Assembly (NCBI GenBank): GCA_937883885.1
Contig: CAKZXL010000310.1
Location: 1-11,346, forward strand
Reading direction: 5' to 3'
Origin: an uncultured Aquincola sp.
GTDB lineage: Bacteria; Pseudomonadota; Gammaproteobacteria; Burkholderiales; Burkholderiaceae
DNA length: 11,346 bases
The notes beneath the pieces are model-generated. The model worked only from the letters and a program-made list of their open reading frames with translations, ran no database searches and was not told the DNA's origin. Both the position numbers and the translations under genes were made by a program. Positions within the stretch are counted from its first letter, which is position 1. Every line of letters begins with the position of its first letter. Below, piece by piece: positions 6,157 to 11,346 of the stretch.

Positions 6157-7332
6157 TTAACGGTCCCGCGATCGCTCGTCCCCCAACAACGCCCGCTCAC
6201 GCGCCAGCTCCGCCTGCAGCTCGGCTTCCGTCGGCAAATAGGCTTGGTACCGGCTGGCAAACAACTGGTCGCCGTCGGCCAGGCGTGAGTACCGCGCGAC
6301 TGCGGCGTTGCGTTCGCTGCACAGGATCAGCCCGATGGTGGGGTTGTCGCCGGGCTGGCGTTCGCGCTCGTCGAACACGCGCACGTACATGTCGAGCTGG
6401 CCCACGTCCTGATGGCTGAGCTTGCCCACCTTCAGCTCCACCAGCACGAAGCACTTGAGGATGTAGTTGTAGAAGACGAGATCCACGAAAGCATCTTCAT
6501 CTTCGATGCGCAGGTGCTTTTGCCGCGCCACGAATGCAAAGCCTTTGCCCAGCTCCAGCAGAAACCTCTGCAGGTTGTCCAGCAGGCCCTTCTCCATATC
6601 CTGCTCATAGAGCGCCGCGCCGGGCCGTGCGCCCAGAAAGTCCAGCACGTAAGGGTCTCGGATGAAGTCGCGCGGGTCGGGCGGCGTATCGCGCTGCACA
6701 AGGGCAGCTGCCTCGGCCTGCAGCGCTGCCTTGTCCTGGCTGGACAACAGCCGTTCGTAGTGCAGGGTGCTGATCTGGCGGTCGAGGGCGGCAAAGCTCC
6801 AAGTTTGTGAAACGGCCTCGGCGGCGTACCATGCCCGGGCCTGGGGATCGGCCACCCGCATCAGGCGGCGCAGATGCGACCAGCTCAATTCGCGACACGG
6901 CATGTCGCAAATCTCCGTCCACCCATAGGTCTGGAAGAACTGCCGGAAATTCCGCAGGTTGGCCGCGGAGAAGCCACGGCCGAACTCCTGCGTCAGGCGT
7001 TGACCCAGCGCCTCGAGTTGGCGCGCACCATAAGCCGCGCGGGCTTGGCCCGCCTGTTCGTGCTCGACGATGAGCCGGCCGACCTGCCAATACGCCTGCA
7101 CCATGGCTTGATTGACGCTGCGGTGAGCAAGGCCGCGCGCGTGCGCCAGCACGTGGCGCACTTGTACATAAAGCTGTTCTTCTGGCACGGCTGGCGCCGT
7201 CGTGGCTGGTTGAGTCTTCAAACGCCGTTTCATCATGCGGTCTTGATGCCATCGCTTGGCGTGTGCTGAGGGGACGTTTGCTGGCGTGTCGACGTCGCAG
7301 CTCTTGGACGTGATTCTCAGGCACTTCGGCAT
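6157..7332 (-). CDS. DUF1016/YhcG-type PD-(D/E)XK nuclease family protein
   Basis: A 391-aa protein of the DUF1016 (YhcG) family. The N-terminal helical domain is recognisable by HRSVNQAMVQAYWQVGRLIV (70-89) and GFSAANLRNFRQFFQTY (120-136). The C-terminal PD-(D/E)XK nuclease fold has Asp284 (FVDLVFYN), Glu299 and Lys301 (VELKVGK) and a trailing Gln312 (GQLDMYV), then NPTIGLILC. All expected catalytic residues are present, so it is probably an active DNA-processing enzyme, although its true substrate is not established. The ATG at 7332 has GAAGG 7 bases upstream; the MetMet pair at residues 33-34 (7236/7233) is an alternative start matching the usual domain beginning, but lacks a ribosome binding site. 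Codon use is visibly less GC-biased than in the neighbours (more A/T third positions), hinting at horizontal acquisition. It is divergent from fdsG. No restriction-modification or toxin partner is adjacent. Confidence 0.88.
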   Translation of the reverse strand: MPKCLRITSKSCDVDTPANVPSAHAKRWHQDRMMKRRLKTQPATTAPAVPEEQLYVQVRHVLAHARGLAHRSVNQAMVQAYWQVGRLIVEHEQAGQARAAYGARQLEALGQRLTQEFGRGFSAANLRNFRQFFQTYGWTEICDMPCRELSWSHLRRLMRVADPQARAWYAAEAVSQTWSFAALDRQISTLHYERLLSSQDKAALQAEAAALVQRDTPPDPRDFIRDPYVLDFLGARPGAALYEQDMEKGLLDNLQRFLLELGKGFAFVARQKHLRIEDEDAFVDLVFYNYILKCFVLVELKVGKLSHQDVGQLDMYVRVFDERERQPGDNPTIGLILCSERNAAVARYSRLADGDQLFASRYQAYLPTEAELQAELARERALLGDERSRDR

Positions 7333-7360
7333 ACCGCAGCCTTCGGCATTTCGGGTTTTC

Positions 7361-7384
7361 CTTTAGGTCATCCACAGCCTAAAG
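7361..7384. promoter_or_regulatory. inverted repeat in the divergent nuclease/fds promoter region
   Basis: A perfect 7-bp inverted repeat, CTTTAGG (7361-7367) and CCTAAAG (7378-7384), has a 10-base spacer, giving 17 bp between arm centres. It stands in the 121-base gap between the nuclease start (7332, minus) and the fdsG start (7454, plus), in an AT-richer patch. The spacing suits a dimeric regulator binding adjacent major-groove faces, so it is a candidate operator for either gene or both. A weak RNA hairpin is the alternative. No convincing -35/-10 pair was found in the gap. Confidence 0.4.
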
Positions 7385-7444
7385 CCCAGGCCACCCCCGC
7401 CCTATTGCCGTCCCCCCGCCCGCCTCCTAGAGTGCGCCATCTGC

Positions 7445-7448
7445 GAGG
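7445..7448 (+). promoter_or_regulatory. ribosome binding site deciding the fdsG start
   Basis: GAGG (within GAGGTGA) sits 5 bases before the ATG at 7454. The in-frame GTG at 7448 overlaps this motif and so cannot use it, which makes 7454 the likely start. Confidence 0.6.
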
Positions 7449-7453
7449 TGACG

Positions 7454-8026
7454 ATGCCCAGCCCCCTTCATGCCCCCGGTGCCCCAGTGGTGCCTGCCAA
7501 CGACGCGCTGCCGGTGTCGTTGTCGATGCCTTCGGCCCATGCGGCTGCGGTGCGGCGCATCGCGGCGCCTTTCCAGGACATGCCCGGCGGGCTGCTGCCG
7601 GCCTTGCACGCGGTGCAGGACACGCTGGGCCACGTGCCGCGCGAAGGCGTGCCGGTGGTAGCGGATCTGTTCAACCTTTCGCGCGCCGAGGTGCACGGGG
7701 TGCTCACCTACTACCACCACTTCCGCACCGAGGCACCGCCCCGCCACGTGGTGCAGGTGTGCCGGGCCGAGTCGTGCCAGGCCATGGGCGCCGACGCCTT
7801 GATGGCCCATGTGCAGCTCACGCTGGGCTGCGGCGGCCACGGGCAGGCGCACGGCACCCGCTCGGCCGACGGCCGCTTCGGCGTGGAGCCGGTGTACTGC
7901 CTGGGCCTGTGCGCCTCGTCGCCCGCGCTCACGGTGGATGGTGAACCGCATGCCCGCATGAGCCCGGCACGCTTCGACGCCGTGATTGCCGAACACATCG
8001 CCGAACAGGCGGAGGCCCAGGCATGA
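7454..8026 (+). CDS. fdsG: NAD-dependent formate dehydrogenase, gamma subunit (NuoE-like)
   Basis: The gamma subunit of the soluble NAD+-reducing molybdenum formate dehydrogenase, homologous to NuoE of complex I. It carries one [2Fe-2S] cluster in a thioredoxin-like fold and sits beside the FMN subunit. The 190-aa product from ATG 7454 has a helical bundle (about 32-90, with MPGGLLPALHAVQDTLG) and a cluster domain with four cysteines as CX4C plus CX3C: Cys103 and Cys108 (QVCRAESC), Cys149 and Cys153 (YCLGLC). The first 30 or so residues, before the usual family start, are an Ala/Pro-rich extension without obvious function. The start codon is chosen by GAGG 5 bases upstream. Its TGA overlaps the fdsB ATG (ATGA), so translation of the two is probably coupled. 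First gene of fdsGBA; no fdsR regulator gene is adjacent. Confidence 0.93.
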   Translation: MPSPLHAPGAPVVPANDALPVSLSMPSAHAAAVRRIAAPFQDMPGGLLPALHAVQDTLGHVPREGVPVVADLFNLSRAEVHGVLTYYHHFRTEAPPRHVVQVCRAESCQAMGADALMAHVQLTLGCGGHGQAHGTRSADGRFGVEPVYCLGLCASSPALTVDGEPHARMSPARFDAVIAEHIAEQAEAQA

Positions 8027-9603
8027 GCGCCCCCGACACCATCACCGTCTACGTGCCGCGCGACTCGGCCGCGCTGGCCGTGGGCGCCGACCGCGTGGCC
8101 CGCGCCATCGCCGCCCAGGCCACGCAGCGCGGGCTGCCCGTCCACATCGTGCGCAATGGCTCGCGCGGCATGTTCTGGCTGGAGCCGCTGGTGGAAGTGG
8201 CCACGCCGCAGGGCCGCATCGCCTACGGGCCGGTGGACGCGGCCGACGTGCCCGGCCTGTTCGACGCCGGCTTCCTGCAAGGCGGCGCGCATGCGCTGGC
8301 GCTGGGCGCCACCGAAGAGATCCCGTTCCTCAAGCAGCAAGAGCGCCTGACCTTCGCCCGCATGGGCATCGTCGATCCGCTGTCGCTGGCCGACTACGAA
8401 GCGCATGAAGGCTATGCCGGCCTGCGCCGCGCGCTGGAACTGGCGCCTTCCGAGGTGGTGCAGCAGGTGCTGGACTCCGGCCTGCGTGGCCGCGGCGGCG
8501 CGGCCTTTCCGGCCGGCATCAAGTGGAAGACGGTGGCCGGCACCAAGGCGCCGCAAAAGCACATCGTCTGCAATGCCGACGAAGGTGATTCGGGCACCTT
8601 CTCCGACCGCATGACGATGGAGGGTGACCCCTTCGTGCTGATCGAAGGCATGACCATCGCCGGCCTGGCGGTGGGGGCCACGCAGGGCTGGATCTATGTG
8701 CGGTCCGAATACCCGCATGCCATCGCCACGCTGGAATCGGCCATCGGCATCGCGCGCCAGGCCGGCTACCTGGGTTCTGACGTGATGGGCTCGGGCCGCG
8801 CCTTCGAGCTGGTGGTGCGCAAGGCCGCGGGCGCTTATGTGTGCGGTGAAGAAACCGCGCTGCTGGAAAGCCTGGAAGGCAAGCGCGGCATCGTGCGCGC
8901 CAAGCCGCCGCTGCCGGCCATCGAAGGTTTATTCGGTCAACCCACCGTGATCAACAACGTGATCACGCTGGCCACGGTGCCCATCATCCTGGCCAGGGGA
9001 GCCGATTTCTACAAGCACTACGGCATGGGCCGTTCGCGCGGCACGCTGCCCTTTCAGCTGGCCGGCAACCTCAAGCACGGCGGCCTGGTGGAAAAGGCCT
9101 TCGGCCTGACGCTGCGTGAGCTGCTGTTCACCTTCGGCGGCGGCAGCGCCAGCGGCCGGCCGATCAAGGCCGTGCAGGTGGGCGGGCCGCTGGGCGCCTA
9201 CCTGCCTGAATCGCAATGGGACCTGCCGCTGGACTACGAGGCGTATGCCGCGGTGGGCGCGGTGGTGGGCCATGGCGGCATCGTCGCCCACGACGACAGC
9301 GCCGACATGGCCAAGCTGGCCCGTTATGCGATGGAGTTCTGCGCGCTGGAAAGCTGCGGCAAGTGCACGCCCTGCCGCATCGGCAGCACACGCGGGGTGG
9401 AGGTGATCGACCGCATCACGCTGCACCGCCAGCAGCCCGCCGCCCATGCGCAGCAGGTGGCGCTGCTGAAAGACCTGTGCGACACGATGCTCTACGGCTC
9501 GTTGTGCGCGATGGGCGGCATGACGCCTTACCCGGTGATGTCGGCCCTCAACCATTTCCCCGAAGACTTCGGCCTTTCCACCCCGCAACGCGAGGCGGCC
9601 TGA
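8023..9603 (+). CDS. fdsB: NAD-dependent formate dehydrogenase, beta subunit (NuoF-like, FMN and NAD binding)
   Basis: The diaphorase subunit that takes electrons from the iron-sulfur chain and reduces NAD+ at FMN. The 526 aa form a fused NuoE-like thioredoxin domain at the N-terminus (about 5-95, VRNGSRGMFWLEPLVEV, without cluster cysteines, as is usual for FdsB) and a NuoF-like core. FMN/NADH-site motifs are GLRGRGGAAFPAG (153-165), CNADEGDSGTFSDR (183-196) and YVCGEETALLESLEGKRG (272-289). A C-terminal [4Fe-4S] cluster uses Cys445, Cys448 and Cys451 (ESCGKCTPCRIG), and probably Cys495 (SLCAMGG) as fourth ligand. The start ATG overlaps the fdsG stop and has GGAGG (8011-8015) 7 bases upstream. 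The size and all key residues are normal for the family; it is followed by fdsA after 19 bases. Confidence 0.96.
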   Translation: MSAPDTITVYVPRDSAALAVGADRVARAIAAQATQRGLPVHIVRNGSRGMFWLEPLVEVATPQGRIAYGPVDAADVPGLFDAGFLQGGAHALALGATEEIPFLKQQERLTFARMGIVDPLSLADYEAHEGYAGLRRALELAPSEVVQQVLDSGLRGRGGAAFPAGIKWKTVAGTKAPQKHIVCNADEGDSGTFSDRMTMEGDPFVLIEGMTIAGLAVGATQGWIYVRSEYPHAIATLESAIGIARQAGYLGSDVMGSGRAFELVVRKAAGAYVCGEETALLESLEGKRGIVRAKPPLPAIEGLFGQPTVINNVITLATVPIILARGADFYKHYGMGRSRGTLPFQLAGNLKHGGLVEKAFGLTLRELLFTFGGGSASGRPIKAVQVGGPLGAYLPESQWDLPLDYEAYAAVGAVVGHGGIVAHDDSADMAKLARYAMEFCALESCGKCTPCRIGSTRGVEVIDRITLHRQQPAAHAQQVALLKDLCDTMLYGSLCAMGGMTPYPVMSALNHFPEDFGLSTPQREAA

Positions 9604-9622
9604 GAGCCGGCAGGAGAACCCC

Positions 9623-11346
9623 ATGCTCGACGCCCACCCTGAGATCGACTACGGCACGCCGCGCCGCGAATCCACCCAAGAGGTGACGCTGGAAATCGAC
9701 GGCCAGCAGGTGACGGTGCCGCAAGGCACGTCGCTGATGCGCGCGGCCATCGACGCCGGTGTGCAGGTGCCCAAGCTGTGCGCCACCGACAGCCTGGAGC
9801 CCTTCGGCTCGTGCCGGCTTTGCCTGGTAGAAGTGGAAGGCCGCAAGGGTTACCCGGCCAGCTGCACCACGCCGGCCGAAGCCGGCATGAAGGTGCGCAC
9901 CCAAAGCCCCAAGCTGCAAGAGCTGCGCAAGGGCGTGATGGAGCTGTACATCAGCGACCACCCGCTGGACTGCCTGACCTGCGGTGCCAACGGCAACTGC
10001 GAGCTGCAGGACATGGCCGGCGTGACCGGCCTGCGCCAGGTGCGCTATGGCGTGGGCGACCAGTACGGCGGCGCCCACCACCTGAACAGCGCCAAGGACG
10101 AGAGCAACCCGTACTTCACCTACGACCCCGCCAAGTGCATCGTCTGCAACCGCTGCGTGCGGGCCTGCGAAGAAACGCAGGGCACCTTCGCGCTCACCAT
10201 CAGCGGCCGCGGTTTCGAGTCGCGCGTGTCCGCCGGCATGGACGAAGCCTTCATGGACAGCGAATGCGTGAGCTGCGGCGCCTGCGTACAGGCTTGCCCC
10301 ACCGCCACGCTGCAGGAAAAAACCGTCATCGAGTTGGGCCAGCCCGAGCACAGCGTGACCACCACCTGCGCTTACTGCGGCGTGGGCTGCGGCTTCAAGG
10401 CTGAAATGAAGGGCAGCGAGGTGGTGCGCATGGTGCCGTGGAAGAACGGCGCCGCCAACGAAGGGCACTCCTGCGTCAAGGGCCGTTTTGCCTGGGGCTA
10501 TGCCACCCATGCCGACCGCATCACCACGCCGATGATCCGCAAGAAGATCACCGACCCGTGGCAGGTGGTGAGCTGGGAAGAAGCCATCAGCTACGCCGCC
10601 AGCGAGTTCAAGCGCATCCAGGCCGAACATGGGCGCGACTCGATCGGCGGCATCACCTCCTCGCGCTGCACCAACGAAGAAACCTACCTGGTGCAAAAGC
10701 TGGTGCGCGCGGCCTTTGGCAACAACAACGTCGACACCTGCGCGCGGGTGTGCCACTCGCCCACCGGCTACGGCCTGAAGCAGACGCTGGGCGAATCGGC
10801 CGGTACGCAGACCTTCAAATCGGTGGAGCATGCCGACGTGGTGATGGTGATCGGCGCCAACCCCACCGATGGCCACCCGGTGTTCGCCTCCCGGCTGAAG
10901 AAGCGGCTGCGTGAAGGCGCGCAGCTCATCGTCATCGACCCCCGCCGCATCGACCTGGTGAAGTCGCCGCACATCCAGGCCGCCTTCCACCTGCCGTTGC
11001 GCCCCGGCACCAACGTGGCGGTGCTCACTGCGCTGGCCCACGTCATCGTGACCGAAGGCCTGCTGGCGCGCGACTACATCGCCGACCGCTGCGATGCCAA
11101 GTCCTTCGGCGAATGGATGGACTTCGTCGCCCGGCCCGAGCATTCGCCAGAAGCCACCGAGGCCACCACCGGCGTGCCCGCGGCCGACCTGCGCGGCGCG
11201 GCGCGGCTGTATGCCGGCGCCGGCAACGGCGCCATCTACTACGGCCTGGGCGTCACCGAGCACAGCCAGGGTTCCACCATGGTGATGGGCATCGCCAACC
11301 TGGCCATGGCCACCGGCAACATCGGCCGCGAGGGCGTGGGCGTGAA
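9623..11346 (+). CDS. fdsA: NAD-dependent formate dehydrogenase, catalytic alpha subunit (incomplete at the window end)
   Basis: The catalytic subunit oxidising formate to CO2 at a Mo (or W) bis-MGD centre. The frame is open from ATG 9623 (AGGAG at 9612-9616, 6 bases upstream) to the window edge, 574 residues of a family about 950 long. Visible clusters in order: [2Fe-2S] ferredoxin with Cys53, 64, 67 and 81; a His-Cys3 [4Fe-4S] site with His113, Cys117, 120 and 126; two ferredoxin-type [4Fe-4S] sites with Cys172/175/178/182 and Cys215/218/221/225; and the cluster beside the cofactor with Cys249, 252, 256 and 284. The metal ligand is Cys377 followed by His378 (CARVCHSPTGYGL); it is a cysteine codon, not selenocysteine UGA, so no Sec machinery is needed. 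There is no Tat signal, fitting a cytoplasmic enzyme. The C-terminal part, and any following fdsC (cofactor sulfuration/insertion) and fdsD, lie outside the window. Confidence 0.96.
   Translation, partial: MLDAHPEIDYGTPRRESTQEVTLEIDGQQVTVPQGTSLMRAAIDAGVQVPKLCATDSLEPFGSCRLCLVEVEGRKGYPASCTTPAEAGMKVRTQSPKLQELRKGVMELYISDHPLDCLTCGANGNCELQDMAGVTGLRQVRYGVGDQYGGAHHLNSAKDESNPYFTYDPAKCIVCNRCVRACEETQGTFALTISGRGFESRVSAGMDEAFMDSECVSCGACVQACPTATLQEKTVIELGQPEHSVTTTCAYCGVGCGFKAEMKGSEVVRMVPWKNGAANEGHSCVKGRFAWGYATHADRITTPMIRKKITDPWQVVSWEEAISYAASEFKRIQAEHGRDSIGGITSSRCTNEETYLVQKLVRAAFGNNNVDTCARVCHSPTGYGLKQTLGESAGTQTFKSVEHADVVMVIGANPTDGHPVFASRLKKRLREGAQLIVIDPRRIDLVKSPHIQAAFHLPLRPGTNVAVLTALAHVIVTEGLLARDYIADRCDAKSFGEWMDFVARPEHSPEATEATTGVPAADLRGAARLYAGAGNGAIYYGLGVTEHSQGSTMVMGIANLAMATGNIGREGVGV

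Noticed and set aside
7389..7416. Possible sigma-54 promoter (GG followed by TTGC) before fdsG
   Set aside because: The GG and GC elements are about 16 bases apart instead of the required 10, so the match fails.
10751..10756. Selenocysteine at the formate dehydrogenase active site
   Set aside because: The metal-ligand codon is TGC (Cys377), there is no in-frame TGA, and the frame is open through it.
9548..11263. A 571-codon minus-strand open frame opposite fdsA
   Set aside because: No family resemblance; the plus-strand frame carries all the iron-sulfur and molybdenum-site residues of FdsA through this stretch.

Overview
This is a GC-rich, densely coding stretch of chromosome. Codon use is strongly G/C at third positions, and the gene content (an fdsGBA-type NAD-linked formate dehydrogenase, a PAS-GGDEF protein, a hybrid histidine kinase and a LysR remnant) points to a proteobacterium, most likely a betaproteobacterium of the order Burkholderiales. 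That placement is inferred from protein style and composition; there is no rRNA or other marker gene here.

Layout. Bases 1-133 hold the C-terminal tail of an unrecognised plus-strand protein. A 72-residue hypothetical protein with an excellent ribosome binding site follows (191-409), then a PAS-GGDEF diguanylate cyclase (626-1612). The interval 1613-2590 is poorly conserved. It carries a short GTG-start ORF that looks like the front part of a longer family (1750-2025), a piece of a LysR effector-binding domain with no DNA-binding domain (about 2074-2301), and a small hydrophilic minus-strand ORF (2303-2497). From 2592 the window is compact again: an aldehyde dehydrogenase (plus), converging with and overlapping by 14 bases a hybrid sensor histidine kinase (minus, 4027-6096). 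Upstream of the kinase on the same strand lies a DUF1016/YhcG-type PD-(D/E)XK nuclease (minus, 6157-7332). Diverging from the nuclease is the formate dehydrogenase operon fdsG-fdsB-fdsA (plus, 7454 to the window end, fdsA incomplete).

How the genes work together. The one clear multi-gene system is the soluble, NAD-dependent, molybdenum formate dehydrogenase. FdsA oxidises formate at a Mo/W-bis-MGD centre with a cysteine ligand. Electrons pass through the iron-sulfur clusters of FdsA to FdsG and FdsB, and the FMN of FdsB reduces NAD+. FdsG and FdsB are joined by an ATGA start/stop overlap and FdsA follows after 19 bases. The diguanylate cyclase and the hybrid kinase are signalling proteins without visible partners. 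The aldehyde dehydrogenase and the nuclease stand alone.

No insertion sequence, tRNA, CRISPR array or phage gene was seen. Most of the window is ordinary. The places most worth a second look are a very G-rich run over the kinase start (6073-6093), a perfect inverted repeat in the divergent nuclease/fds promoter region (7361-7384), the decayed zone 1750-2301, and the orphan nuclease, whose base composition is visibly less GC-biased than its neighbours.
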